A stretch of 64,000 nt of DNA from JBGQMW01 sp963769845 (GTDB lineage: Archaea; Thermoproteota; Bathyarchaeia; Bathyarchaeales; Bathycorpusculaceae). The stretch covers positions 13,574 to 77,573 of the forward strand of contig CAVYNL010000020.1 of NCBI GenBank assembly GCA_963769845.1. The letters run 5' to 3'. The notes under the pieces are model-generated. The model searched no databases, was not told the origin of the DNA, and worked only from the letters and a program-made list of their open reading frames with translations. Of the stretch, positions 8,826-18,196 are shown piece by piece (the first letter of the stretch is position 1; each line of letters opens with the position of its first letter). Both the position numbers and the translations under genes were made by a program.

Positions 8826-9477
8826 ATGAAGAAAATACTGAACAAGCTACTGAAGCAAAAGCGCGGTATGGTAGGCATCGAGGCAGCTATCGTTTTGATT
8901 GCTTTCGTGATCGTTGCAGCGGCATTCAGCTTCATGGTCGTCAACATGGGTCTCTTCTCAACACAACGAGGCAGAGAAACAATACAGCAAGGAATATCAG
9001 AATCAAGTAGTCCACTGATGCTAGATGGAAGCATCCTCTTGAAGGCCGCAAGCCACAATGTTACGGGTTTCATGATTCCACTGAAGACTTTGGGGGTCAA
9101 ATATGTTCCTATGAAGGACAACACAACCGAAATAACCCTGAGAGTTGAAACCCACACTGCAATAGCCAACTGCTACGGTGGTATAAACACTGCTGTAACA
9201 AATCCAACAAATCAAACACTTGATGCTCTTGTGACAGCAACCAATGGACAGCAACCGAGCACCAATGCAACGCTGTTCATAGGAAACAGCAATGGAGACA
9301 CTTCGCTTAACAGCTTTGAAAAAGGGTACCTGGTGTTCAGCTTGGCTAACGCTTGATCAGGCAGCTGAAAGAGAACACGTTTTCGTTGAAATCAGGCCCG
9401 AGACAGGTGCTCCATTAACCATAGATTTCATCGTGCCTCCACAGCTTACGTCAGGATGGCTACCAGTAGGCAGTTAA
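8826..9477 (+). CDS. Archaellin, type B, copy 2 (frameshifted near 9350)
   Basis: It starts at ATG 8826 after GGTGA at 8813-8817. The protein begins MKKILNKLLKQKRG then MVGIEAAIVLIAF, closely matching copy 1. The frame stops at 9356 after EKGYLVFSLANA. The missing C-terminus (DQAAEREHVFVEIRPETGAP... to GWLPVGS) continues in the next frame to 9477. Alignment with copy 1 is restored by removing one base around GCTTGATC (about 9347-9352). The break is therefore a single-base insertion, either a sequence error or a recent inactivation. A product truncated at 9356 would lack the last strands of the beta domain. Confidence 0.85.
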
Positions 9478-9488
9478 GGTGAGCCACA

Positions 9489-10138
9489 ATGAACTCGTAT
9501 AATGCACGGCATTCGCAAGAACAAGCGTGGTATCGTTGGTATCGAGGCTGCGATAGTGCTGATTGCCTTCGTCGTTATTGCTGCAGCGTTGGCCTATGTT
9601 GTCATTAACATGGGTTTCTACTCTGCTCAGAAGGCGAAGTCAACGATCGACAAGGGTATCCAGGAAGCAACGAGCGCTCTTGAACTCGACGGCTTCATCA
9701 CAGGCATGACAAATAGTGGTTGCAAACGTTACGTATCTCGCAATTCCTGTGAAGCTTGCAGTCGGACAAGAACAGGTTGACATGGCTAGCAACACTGTGG
9801 TTGTCGCGGTGGAAGGCAACAACTTTTCACTGGCAAACATCTACAGCGGAGCGATAACAACAGACAACGCCTCGATTTCAACTCTGCTCTCTAGAGAGAC
9901 TGTAGTCGGCGCAGGGCCTAACGCTACATGTTTCATCTACAACAGCGAGCTCACGACAGACACAGTCCTGAAACAGAATGCAAAAGCATACATCGTCATT
10001 AACTTGGGCACGACGTACTATTTGCCATCCTACTCGAAGATGAAGGTCGAGATCAGGACAAGTCGAGGAGCAGCTTTGATGGTCATGCGAGAAATACCCG
10101 GTGGCTTGCCAACCAGCACACTTGTCGACCTTGGTTAG
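9489..10138 (+). CDS. Archaellin, type A, copy 2 (frameshifted near 9712 and perhaps near 9500)
   Basis: This is the paralogue of gene 1 with the same KNKRG/IVGIEAA signal region. The first frame stops at 9780 after running out of register. From about 9713 the correct sequence (VTYLAIPVKLAVGQEQVD and onward to LVDLG) continues one base later to 10138. Removing one base near AATAGTGG gives exact-length alignment with gene 1. A second extra base near 9500 is likely too: ATG 9489 has GGTGAG at 9478-9483, and joining MNSY to MHGIRKNKRG reproduces the 14-residue leader of gene 1. The alternative start, ATG 9502, lacks a nearby ribosome binding site. Confidence 0.83.
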
Positions 10139-10176
10139 GAAAACCAACCGCGATTCTAACCAGGATCAATCCTCCC

Positions 10177-10193
10177 CATTTCATTTTTTTGTA
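10177..10193 (+). terminator. T-rich terminator after the archaellin cluster
   Basis: CCCATTTCATTTTTTTG contains a run of seven T about 50 bases after the last archaellin stop. It fits an archaeal oligo-T terminator. Confidence 0.4.
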
Positions 10194-10343
10194 AAACCTG
10201 AATTGCCAATTCTGAATTAGCTTTTCCGCGAGAATATCATTTGGCAGTCGCAGCGTGCGCGAAAGAATCAACTCTCCCTTGCCTGTAATCCATCATTTCT
10301 ATTAAGTGATTTGTGATCTTGGTCATGTGCCCTTGGAAGCAGT

Positions 10344-12113
10344 GTGGAGGCTGAGAGGCTTTTGCAGGCAGACCTACAATCAAAACGTGAGATTCATAAT
10401 CGATTTATCAAACTCAATGACTCTGATTATATATCTGCTTCGACAGAGGATTCGCCGTTGCCGGCCAAGGACTTTGAGAAGCTTCTAACCGAAGCGATAG
10501 ACGAGGGGCTTTCTTCATTAGGGGAGACTATGAGGCAGACAGTGTATTCGCGCTTGGAAGAAGAGTTTGGGGTTCACAAGGCAGAAATCCCATACAAGGT
10601 CGCGACTTTCGCGCAGGCTGTTGAAGCGGTTTTGGGTGTAAACGCGAATGATCTTGAGGCCACGATTCTGAAACGGGTCTATGAGAAGTTTGGGAGAAGA
10701 TATGAGGGGAGCAAGGCCGTTGGCGCTACTTTCGCTGAGCAAGTAGATCTTGCTCGCAGTCAGTTGTACATGGATTTTGTCGGTTTAATGCAGAGTGCAG
10801 TTGTTGTTTTCTATTTGGAAAACTGGAAGGATTTAAGGTCTTTTAGGCTTATTGCTCTTAACTCTGCAGCAGCAAAGTTGAGCAGATTTGCGGGGGAAGG
10901 GATCATCGGTAAGACTATGGTTGAGCTTTACCCTGAAGTGCTCAACATCCAGGTCCAGGAAATGCTTTCTGAGGTCTTTCGCTATGGAAAGCCAAAGGAC
11001 TTGGGCGAGTTGCATTTCGCAGACCGTTCTGGAACTCAAAGGTTCTCTGTTGCCGCCTTTTTGCTTTCAAGTAACTGCATCAGTCTGGTTTTCAAGAATG
11101 CTCCGGAGCGCAAGTCCACAACGGTTGAAGCCCGTAAAGTTGAAGAGTATGCAGACGCAGTGGAAGACGGAATGGGTGGGTGGAGGTGGGAACCTGAGGT
11201 TGTCGATAAGGGGATGTACTCTGACAAATCGCGGGCGCGTGAGCAATGGACAAAACAGAAGCTGTCTGATGGCCCACGTACTGCAGAGTTTTTTTCGATA
11301 AGAGGCAAGGAATATCTTGAAGATAGAGAATTTCCCAAGGCCAGAGAATTCTTCTTGAAAGCTGAAAAACTATGCCAGAGAATGAACCAAACGAAAGAGG
11401 CGTTTAGAAACGCGTCTCTGCGAATTAGTGCTTATGTTCTCGAGGAAAACGTGAAGCTGCCCGAATTCTTTAACGCTGCTGAGACCTACTTCGAAAAATA
11501 CTCAGGCTTCTCTGCACATGAAGGCTTTGTGAAGAACCTTGCCTACTATAATCAATGGGAAGGCTACAAGCATGAGCAGGAACATAGCTTCGATGATTCT
11601 AGGAGGTCTTACTCTGAAGCAGAGAGATTGTTTCGCACTCTAAATCAGATGAATGACGCTGTCTTTAACGCGGCCCAGTCCGTTCTCACGTTCAGAAGCG
11701 AAGGCAGCCTGCAGGGTTTCGACGAGTCCGCGACGGTTTTTCTCAAGAAGTATCGAGAGCTTTCAGAAAACAAGCATTACAAGGAGGTCCTTGCGCATCA
11801 CTATTCGCGCGAGGCTGATAAGTCTCAGAGTGCTGCCAAGATTAGGGAGTTGAGAGGCAAGGCTGAAAAATTGTTCCTGGAGACTAACCGAAGGGAGCTT
11901 GCGTTCGAGAACGCGTGCAAACTTCAACTATCTCTGGACTATCTTGGTCCTGAAAATGACGAGTCAATGAAGAAGTATTCTGAACAGAGCGAAAGATTCC
12001 TTGATGAGTACCAGGACTTTGCAGAAAACGAGTTTTATGTAAAGATAGCAGCTGAACACTATTTGATCCGAGTTCGTGCGTTGGCTTCACAGTTGAAGGA
12101 GGTTTTGCGGTAG
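10344..12113 (+). CDS. PAS-domain protein with TPR-like helical repeats
   Basis: The protein has 589 aa and a GTG start. Residues about 45-125 form a helical module (SRLEEEFGVHKAEIPYK, VYEKFGRRYEG) also found at the N-terminus of the histidine kinase at 27515. A PAS-like domain (about 135-255, with GIIGKTMVELYPEV) follows and is also shared with that kinase. The C-terminal half (about 320-589) is built of helix pairs of TPR or SNAP-like type (KAREFFLKAEKL, SYSEAERLF, GKAEKLFLETN). There is no kinase or output enzyme, so it is probably a sensory adaptor. Its place between the archaellin and motor genes suggests motility signalling, by inference. Confidence 0.75.
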   Translation: MEAERLLQADLQSKREIHNRFIKLNDSDYISASTEDSPLPAKDFEKLLTEAIDEGLSSLGETMRQTVYSRLEEEFGVHKAEIPYKVATFAQAVEAVLGVNANDLEATILKRVYEKFGRRYEGSKAVGATFAEQVDLARSQLYMDFVGLMQSAVVVFYLENWKDLRSFRLIALNSAAAKLSRFAGEGIIGKTMVELYPEVLNIQVQEMLSEVFRYGKPKDLGELHFADRSGTQRFSVAAFLLSSNCISLVFKNAPERKSTTVEARKVEEYADAVEDGMGGWRWEPEVVDKGMYSDKSRAREQWTKQKLSDGPRTAEFFSIRGKEYLEDREFPKAREFFLKAEKLCQRMNQTKEAFRNASLRISAYVLEENVKLPEFFNAAETYFEKYSGFSAHEGFVKNLAYYNQWEGYKHEQEHSFDDSRRSYSEAERLFRTLNQMNDAVFNAAQSVLTFRSEGSLQGFDESATVFLKKYRELSENKHYKEVLAHHYSREADKSQSAAKIRELRGKAEKLFLETNRRELAFENACKLQLSLDYLGPENDESMKKYSEQSERFLDEYQDFAENEFYVKIAAEHYLIRVRALASQLKEVLR

Positions 12114-12146
12114 TTCTTTTTCGCTCATCTTTCTTGTTCGACCATG

Positions 12147-13733
12147 TTATCCTGGTGTGAGTACTTGTTGAAGGTTGCCGAACGCTCCGCCGAAGGATAT
12201 GTTCATCAGCCATTCGGATCCTATCCAGGCTACGCCGCTCAGCAGGAGCAGTATGCTGATGTACATGAGGCTTGACCCCCAGAAGCCACCTCTCGCCTCT
12301 TTCAGCGTTAACGCGTTGAGAATGGTGATGAGTAGGATCATGAAGACGTTTCCTACTCTGATTACATCGGTGGGTATTCCTCCGAAGGTGAAGTAGGGTA
12401 CAGATGTCAGGGTCTGCGAGAAGATCTGGCACATGTATGTGAGGATTGTCAGTAGGGCCACTGTTATCGGTTGAAGAAGGTAAGTGGTTACTTCCAGAGT
12501 TTTTGCTACGTTTTCTCTTTTCTTTCTGAAACCCAAGTTTCTTACACAGTTGTTTCCAAGGATTTTTCCGACTTCTAGGAGGTCAGCGCCGTAGCTGAAA
12601 GCGTCAAGGAACATCTTGTTTGACATGTAAACCGTGTGTGACGCTGCCTCGGATGACAACAGGCTTAGAGCTTTTGCGTTGTCGACGCCTATCTTTATTC
12701 TTGCGAAAGCTCGGCGTAGCAGGTTTTTGAGGTGGCCTAGTTCCAAGTAGAGGACGTAGGAAAGGGCGTTCTGCAGGCTTGATGATGACGCCATGTTCTC
12801 GCCCAGGCTTTTGATGAGCGCTGGGTAGTTTTCGTTGACTTTGACTACGTACGTTTCAAACCTCTGCGCCAGCAAGCCTGGCGGCAAGAATGCCAGGCCG
12901 GCGAGGATGAAACCGTAGGGAACGCCGAATATTATGCTGACAAGCACTGCTGGTACTATGCAGGCGACGGATATGGGCAAGACTACTTTGAAGCGCGTGT
13001 ACATCGTTGGCGGCAACTGTTTGTCTATGTGAACTAGGACGTCCTTGGGCACGACTGACCTGACGCCGAAGTACATGACAAGCAGGACTGACGACGCGAT
13101 GAAGTATCCGAAGTAGACCATGCTGGGCTCGTTGGTGAAGACAACTATTATGTCTAAGATCATGATGATGAATGTAGATACGCTTGAGAATGTGCTGTAG
13201 ACGCCGCCGAGCATTTCGATCGACTTTATTGCTCTTTCGTAGTAGCCAGAGTATTCTTCGATCATCGTGGTTGCTTCTAGTTCCAAGTATCCCTTCGGGT
13301 TTGGGGACGAGAAGGCCTGTTGGCATCTTGTAAGTATGTCTTTGAACGGAGGCTTGGTCTGGCTGGCTACTTCAGCTGTGGCCTTGGTAATTCCGTAGCC
13401 GTATTCTTTTGCCAGTTGGCGTATTTTGCGGAATATTTCGCCGTAGTATCCGTAGTCTTTGGTTTCTCCGATCGTCTTTACAAGGTCGTCCGGACTGATT
13501 TGCCCTTGGGCGAGGGAGTACATGTGAAGCAGCAGTGACACGAGTTGTTCGTCGATTTTGTTGGGAATCTTTCTCCTGATCAGATACAGCATGAATATGA
13601 CCGAGCCTGCAAGCGCGTTGACCGCTATCAGGCTTATCAGGTCGTTTCTCATGAACAAAAATAGGGAGACGGCCGCGTTGATGATTATGATTAATGCTGC
13701 TTTCTTCTTCAGTGAACCTATTCTGATAGCCAT
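12147..13733 (-). CDS. arlJ: Archaellum membrane platform protein FlaJ/ArlJ
   Basis: Polytopic membrane protein of about 528 aa, the archaellum counterpart of the T4P/T2SS platform protein. It shows an N-terminal hairpin (ALIIIINAAVSLFLF, LIALNALAGSVIFMLYLI), two T2SSF-like helical domains with clusters of transmembrane helices in the middle, and a C-terminal helix group (LMYISILLLLSGVAWIG). I chose ATG 13733, with GGAGGG nine bases upstream, because it gives MAIRIGSLKKKAAL. It overlaps the FlaI stop by 16 bases. It is the last gene of the H-I-J unit and ends tail to tail with the PAS/TPR gene. Confidence 0.92.
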   Translation of the reverse strand: MAIRIGSLKKKAALIIIINAAVSLFLFMRNDLISLIAVNALAGSVIFMLYLIRRKIPNKIDEQLVSLLLHMYSLAQGQISPDDLVKTIGETKDYGYYGEIFRKIRQLAKEYGYGITKATAEVASQTKPPFKDILTRCQQAFSSPNPKGYLELEATTMIEEYSGYYERAIKSIEMLGGVYSTFSSVSTFIIMILDIIVVFTNEPSMVYFGYFIASSVLLVMYFGVRSVVPKDVLVHIDKQLPPTMYTRFKVVLPISVACIVPAVLVSIIFGVPYGFILAGLAFLPPGLLAQRFETYVVKVNENYPALIKSLGENMASSSSLQNALSYVLYLELGHLKNLLRRAFARIKIGVDNAKALSLLSSEAASHTVYMSNKMFLDAFSYGADLLEVGKILGNNCVRNLGFRKKRENVAKTLEVTTYLLQPITVALLTILTYMCQIFSQTLTSVPYFTFGGIPTDVIRVGNVFMILLITILNALTLKEARGGFWGSSLMYISILLLLSGVAWIGSEWLMNISFGGAFGNLQQVLTPG

Positions 13734-15478
13734 GGGAACTGTCCCTCCTTGACTTTCTTGTAGACTTCTTCTACTCCCGTGCTTTCGACTTCGATTACCG
13801 TGTTCCACACGTCTTTGAAACGGGGATGTTTGTCCGCTAACGCTGATAGGATGTCTGCCCGCATCTTCAATTCCTCATAGAGCTCTGGCAGTCTTTCTGG
13901 AGCCCATCCTCGGTATGGAAGAATTTTCGCTTCCATCAGGAAGCTTGAGCCTGAGAAGCGAAGCTTGTCTTCGTCTGAGTCGTACGTGAAGATAGGTAAG
14001 AAGTTGAGTTGGCCTTCTTCTTGGTCGTAGTTTATGATTTCATTGACCGAAGTCACTCTTCTGATCAGTTTGAGGCCTCTTTTGATTCTGTTCTGGAATA
14101 TTGCAACATTGAGGCCGTTCATGTGTGATTTTGGCACGTTGATCGGTGAGGAGGTTAATCTTTGGAAGAGTGTTTGCAGGTCTCCTGCGTGGATTGTGCT
14201 TACCACAGGGTGGCCTGTTTCGATAGCTTGGAATGCGATCTGGCCTTCTTCACCCCTGATTTCTCCCACGATGATCTGGTCTGGTCTTTGTCTTAAGGCT
14301 GCTTTGAGAAGGTCAAACATGGTTACTTTGGTTCCTGTGCTCAGCCGTGTGACTTCTCGTACCCAATTTCTGTGAGCCAGGTTTACCTCGGGGGTTTCTT
14401 CGATGCTAACGATTTTGGCGTCTGGTTTGATGAGGCCTACGAAAGCGTTTAGGCTTGTTGTCTTGCCTGATGCGGTTTCTCCGCACATGAAGAATGAGAT
14501 TCCCATTTCCAGGAGGATCCACATGTAGGCTGCAAGTTCGGAGGACATGGTTTTCCATTTGATGCAATGCGCGACTGAGATGGGTTCTTTGGGGAATTTA
14601 CGGATGGTGAAGTTGCTGCCTCTGATGCTGATGTCTTCGCCGAAGACGATGTTGAACCTGGACCCGTCTTCTAGGTGGACGTCGAGTATTGGGTTTGTGT
14701 AGCTCAAGACTTTTCCGTGTCTTTCTGCGAGTCCTCTTAGTAAACTTTCTCCGTCTTCCAGGGAAATATCTGTGTTGCTTTCAAGTGCGCCGAAGAACTT
14801 GTGATAAACATACACGTGTCCTGCTCCGGGCACACTAATGTCTTCAAGCCACGGGTCTGCAAGGAAGTCATCAAGAACTCCGTGACCCACTTTTTCTCTT
14901 AGAAAGTGGTAGAGTACGCTTCTTTGTTTGCCAGCCGGAAGCTTCAATACTTTCTTCTTGACTGCCTCCTTGAACAGCTTTTCTATGATTCTTTCTTTTT
15001 CCTTCGCACCCTCTGCAACGATTGTTTTTTCGGTTATTGCTCTTGCGATGGCGTCTTCAACTTGGTCGATGATTTTTCTAGGCGGTTTTTCGGGTTCGAT
15101 GACGTTGTACCTTCCGTATTCTCCGCCGAATTTTATGTGGATGAAGGCTCCAAGCCCGATCGGGTAAACGATGTCCAGCACGAATGCGGCTGACATTAGG
15201 TCAGATTCGGTTCCAACCATGCTTGGGTCAATGACGTATTCCGGCGTGATTCCAGTGGCTTCAGCGTACGCCTTCAAGTATGGATACTTCTGATATGCTT
15301 CCTCGAGCGTTTTTGGGAGTTCAAGGTCGTACAGACTTACGAATTTCTCTTTCTCTTTTTTGCCCTTTTTCTTTTCGGGTTCCTCGACTTTCGTGTTTTG
15401 GTTCTGGGCCTGATTTTGTGCAGGGGTCGGCGGCTGCTTTGCCTTGTCTTCAGGCTTGTTTTTGCCGAAGAGTTTCAT
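13718..15478 (-). CDS. arlI: Archaellum motor ATPase FlaI/ArlI
   Basis: Secretion-type ATPase of 586 aa that drives filament assembly and rotation. The first 50 residues are a charged, low-complexity Lys/Glu/Gln/Pro tail, followed by the N-terminal domain. The ATPase core has Walker A GETASGKT at about 333-340, an Asp box (VSIEETPE), Walker B with IIVGEIRGEE near 400, and a His box (GHPVVSTIHAG). It starts on the base after the FlaH stop codon. Length is at the upper end for the family because of the tail. It acts at the inner face of the membrane with FlaJ and FlaH. Confidence 0.96.
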   Translation of the reverse strand: MKLFGKNKPEDKAKQPPTPAQNQAQNQNTKVEEPEKKKGKKEKEKFVSLYDLELPKTLEEAYQKYPYLKAYAEATGITPEYVIDPSMVGTESDLMSAAFVLDIVYPIGLGAFIHIKFGGEYGRYNVIEPEKPPRKIIDQVEDAIARAITEKTIVAEGAKEKERIIEKLFKEAVKKKVLKLPAGKQRSVLYHFLREKVGHGVLDDFLADPWLEDISVPGAGHVYVYHKFFGALESNTDISLEDGESLLRGLAERHGKVLSYTNPILDVHLEDGSRFNIVFGEDISIRGSNFTIRKFPKEPISVAHCIKWKTMSSELAAYMWILLEMGISFFMCGETASGKTTSLNAFVGLIKPDAKIVSIEETPEVNLAHRNWVREVTRLSTGTKVTMFDLLKAALRQRPDQIIVGEIRGEEGQIAFQAIETGHPVVSTIHAGDLQTLFQRLTSSPINVPKSHMNGLNVAIFQNRIKRGLKLIRRVTSVNEIINYDQEEGQLNFLPIFTYDSDEDKLRFSGSSFLMEAKILPYRGWAPERLPELYEELKMRADILSALADKHPRFKDVWNTVIEVESTGVEEVYKKVKEGQFPWLSE

Positions 15479-16180
15479 TTACACCTTCACTCCGCCGAGT
15501 GGCAAGACTCTTAGTCCCAGGTGTGGGTTGACTTCTAGGCTTACTGATTCTTTTCTGTCGCCGCTGGTTCCCCATAGTTTGACTATTTTAAGGACTTTTA
15601 CTTGTACGCCTGCTACTTTCGCGTTGGAGATGCGCAGGTACACGTCTGATGAAGCTTTGAGTTTCATGCTGGAGTTTTCTGGCAAGAAGTTAGGGTGGAA
15701 AGTTAGGACGATGGTTTTTCCGACGGCTACTAGGTTTTTCATCCGCGTGATGAATGTTAGGAACACGTGTGGTGGTGTGTCTACAGCCAGAATGCTTAGG
15801 CTGTCGATCACGAAAATGTCGTATCTGTTTTTGAACATTTCCATGAAGTTTCTCGTGACTTTGAAGAATAATGAGGAGAGAAACTGGTTCCATCTGCCGC
15901 CTTCAACGTGCAGGGCGTACAGGTCCATCTTTCCGTTGATGTAGTACTGGTAAGCGTCCAGTTTTATGGACTTCATCATCGCGAGATATTCTTTGACTGT
16001 GGTCTCGCTTGAGATGACGCATACTCTTAGGCCCTTTTTGAGGGCGGAGAAGACGATTTGCTGAGTAACCGCGGTTTTGCCTGAGCCGAAGTCTCCTTCG
16101 ATCGACGCTAGACTTGGAATTGGAAAGCCGCCGCCTATGGCCTTGTCAAGGTCTTTTATGCCCAGTGACATTACGTTCAT
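15479..16180 (-). CDS. arlH: Archaellum ATP-binding protein FlaH/ArlH
   Basis: RecA/KaiC-like protein of 233 aa that binds ATP and regulates FlaI. Walker A GDFGSGKT is at 29-36. The Walker B strand is DIFVIDSLS with Asp126. A GAGGGG ribosome binding site resembles GAGGGAG before ATG 16180. As in other FlaH proteins, the catalytic glutamate after Walker B is not obvious, in keeping with nucleotide sensing rather than fast hydrolysis. It is the first gene of H-I-J, with its own upstream promoter element at 16230-16307. Confidence 0.95.
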   Translation of the reverse strand: MNVMSLGIKDLDKAIGGGFPIPSLASIEGDFGSGKTAVTQQIVFSALKKGLRVCVISSETTVKEYLAMMKSIKLDAYQYYINGKMDLYALHVEGGRWNQFLSSLFFKVTRNFMEMFKNRYDIFVIDSLSILAVDTPPHVFLTFITRMKNLVAVGKTIVLTFHPNFLPENSSMKLKASSDVYLRISNAKVAGVQVKVLKIVKLWGTSGDRKESVSLEVNPHLGLRVLPLGGVKV

Positions 16181-16229
16181 GCTTAAACTCCCTCTAGAGT
16201 ATTACCGTTAAGTTGCAGCACTCTGAATA

Positions 16230-16307
16230 CAGATTCGCAGTTCACAAAATCGACCAACTTACTATATGACCCTTCTGAACTGCAAATATGAATCAGTGAT
16301 TCAGGTT
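16230..16307 (-). promoter_or_regulatory. Shared archaellum promoter/operator element, copy 1 (flaHIJ)
   Basis: Two blocks (18 bp at 16230-16247 and 40 bp at 16268-16307) are identical to the element upstream of the flaC/D operon, with an unrelated spacer of 20 bases between them. The right block holds a perfect 15-bp palindrome, TGAATCA-G-TGATTCA (16289-16303). GCAGTTCA (16237-16244) and TGAACTGC (16276-16283) are perfect inverted partners across the spacer. Read on the minus strand, the palindrome lies distal and a weak TATA-like ATATAG lies in the spacer. The element ends 49 bases before the flaH ATG. Confidence 0.7.
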
Positions 16308-16380
16308 CTGTGCTCTTTTCTTGAGCGGCTAGCCTTGGGGCTTCTCATGGAGAAAGCCGGTCAGTTGCGGGTTTGCCATG

Positions 16381-18144
16381 TCAAGTTTCGACGTTAATCA
16401 GGCACTGTTGATGCTTGCTATCGTTCTTTTTGCGGATTGCGGCTATCAGGGTTGTTATTGCTGAGGCTAGTGCGAGGATTGTCAGTGTTTGGAACTCTGG
16501 GACTACGATGTAACTTCGGTCATTGTTTTCGGTCATCTGGTTTCCAGCGTGGTCGTAGGCTGTTATTCTGTATGTCACTAGGGTGTCTGTTTGTTGACCG
16601 CTTATCGTGGACTCATAAAGATGTGTTGTTTGGTTGAGGATCATTGGGAGGTCAATCCAGTTTGAGCTGCTGTTAGTGTTGTATGCTAGTCTTACGCTTT
16701 CGATGCCGGTTGTCGTGTCGGTGGCGTTGACCGAGATTGTCACGGGTTGGTTGCTTTGCACGTTGCTATCTGGTGTGCGAGAAACATTCGCGATTGTTGG
16801 GGGTGTCATGTCGAGGATTGTGCTGGCTGAATATGCTGTGGATGCTAGTCCGGCGTTGTTTTTGAATTGGGCGTAGATTGTTTTTGGGCCTTCGCCAAGT
16901 TCGAGTGTCCAAGTCTTTGGGGTGCTGTATGTTTCGTATGCTGTCCATGTTAGGTTGTCGCTGCTGAAACGTATCTGTGCAATGCCTGAGACGGTGTCGT
17001 TTGCGAGAAGCGCTAGGGTTGTCAGTGTTGAGTTTGTGTAGCCGGTGTTTCCGTCGATAATGATGAGGCCTGTTGGGGGTGTCTTGTCCAGTTTTATGCC
17101 TGTGAGGATCTCGTGCGGTTTTTCTTCGTTGCCTGCGTTGTCTAGGCTCCAGTATTCTAGCGTGTTGTTTGCGCTCTCAGCTGTGATTTGAGGTTGGCCG
17201 TCCGTGCTTACGTTTTGAGTTGTTCCGTTGTTGATTTTGTAGTATGTTTCTGCCACACCGGATTCGTTGTCTGCAGCTGTGAGTATTATTGCAAAATCTT
17301 CAGTGTGCCATTTCTGGTCGTAATCGTCTGTTGTGGAAGGCGGTGTTGTATCTTCGGAAACGGTGAACGTTGCAGAGTCTTCAATAGTTTTTCCTTGGAT
17401 GATTGTCTGTACTGTGGCGTTGTACTGTCCATCTTGATGGGGCAGGGCCAGTGTTGTTTTGACTTGTCCTTGTTCGTCTGTTTGGTTGGTTTGACTTAGG
17501 ATAGTACCGTTTGGGCTTGATACTTGAAGTGTCGTGTCTTGTCCCTGCAATGGTGCCCCATTTTTCATGATATTCACCGTTATTGTTGCTTCTTCTTCCA
17601 TGCTGTAGTTTGCCTTGCTGCTTTCTATGTGAATGCTGTAGGTGTCTATTCGGTACAGGGCTACGTTGTAGACGTCAATTTCTTGGGTCTGGTCGTAGTT
17701 GACGAGGGTGAACCACCAAGTGTCTGTAGTGGGGATTGTGTATGTCGTGTTCAAGAACGCGGTCGTCACGTTCCAATGTGCTGAAACGTTGTGCCAGCCT
17801 GTTGAATTGCTAATGTTGTACTCCCATGTATTCTGGCAGAAGAAGCTGATCGGCTGTGAAGCGTTGAAGGTGATTCTGACATAGGTACCGCCTGTTAGAT
17901 AGGGATGAGGTGCCGCGGTCCTTTTTGGTGGCACAGATATTGAGTATGAGAAAAGCTGTGTTTCCAATGCTAGGGTGTTCTGCGCCTCAACACTGAGTGA
18001 GAGGACAATCGCCAAAGTGCTGACTAACAGGAGTGTGCATGCTATCAGAGAAAACGAGCGTTTTCGCAAATTCCTTCTTTTGTACTGTAATGCTTTGGTT
18101 GGCAAATATAATTTGCGCAGGTTACTTTGCCTTTCATACTGCAA
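16381..18144 (-). CDS. Secreted Ig-like repeat protein with C-terminal PEF-type anchor, in the archaellum locus
   Basis: The protein has 587 aa. A basic N-terminus leads into a signal/transmembrane helix (SFSLIACTLLLVSTLAIVL). The extracellular part has a beta domain with many sequons, an Ig-like segment near 200-270 (ANYSMEEEATITV, DGQYNATVQ), then repeated Big/Ig-like modules marked by DTTPP or DKTPP around 275, 360 and 455. The C-terminus is VPEFQTLTILALASAITTL plus a basic tail, an archaeal PEF-type sorting or membrane anchor. Start is TTG 18144, 42 bases after FlaF. It is not a known archaellum component. Position suggests a surface anchor or accessory factor, by inference. Confidence 0.8.
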   Translation of the reverse strand: MQYERQSNLRKLYLPTKALQYKRRNLRKRSFSLIACTLLLVSTLAIVLSLSVEAQNTLALETQLFSYSISVPPKRTAAPHPYLTGGTYVRITFNASQPISFFCQNTWEYNISNSTGWHNVSAHWNVTTAFLNTTYTIPTTDTWWFTLVNYDQTQEIDVYNVALYRIDTYSIHIESSKANYSMEEEATITVNIMKNGAPLQGQDTTLQVSSPNGTILSQTNQTDEQGQVKTTLALPHQDGQYNATVQTIIQGKTIEDSATFTVSEDTTPPSTTDDYDQKWHTEDFAIILTAADNESGVAETYYKINNGTTQNVSTDGQPQITAESANNTLEYWSLDNAGNEEKPHEILTGIKLDKTPPTGLIIIDGNTGYTNSTLTTLALLANDTVSGIAQIRFSSDNLTWTAYETYSTPKTWTLELGEGPKTIYAQFKNNAGLASTAYSASTILDMTPPTIANVSRTPDSNVQSNQPVTISVNATDTTTGIESVRLAYNTNSSSNWIDLPMILNQTTHLYESTISGQQTDTLVTYRITAYDHAGNQMTENNDRSYIVVPEFQTLTILALASAITTLIAAIRKKNDSKHQQCLINVET

Positions 18145-18196
18145 ACAAGCAGAAGAAGAGGATTTTTTGTCCTAGGATGCTTTGTTCAACCTCTGC

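Noticed and set aside
9340..9780. Programmed ribosomal frameshifting in the archaellin genes
   Set aside because: No slippery heptamer or downstream pseudoknot is evident at either site, and similar breaks occur in unrelated genes, so an indel is more likely.
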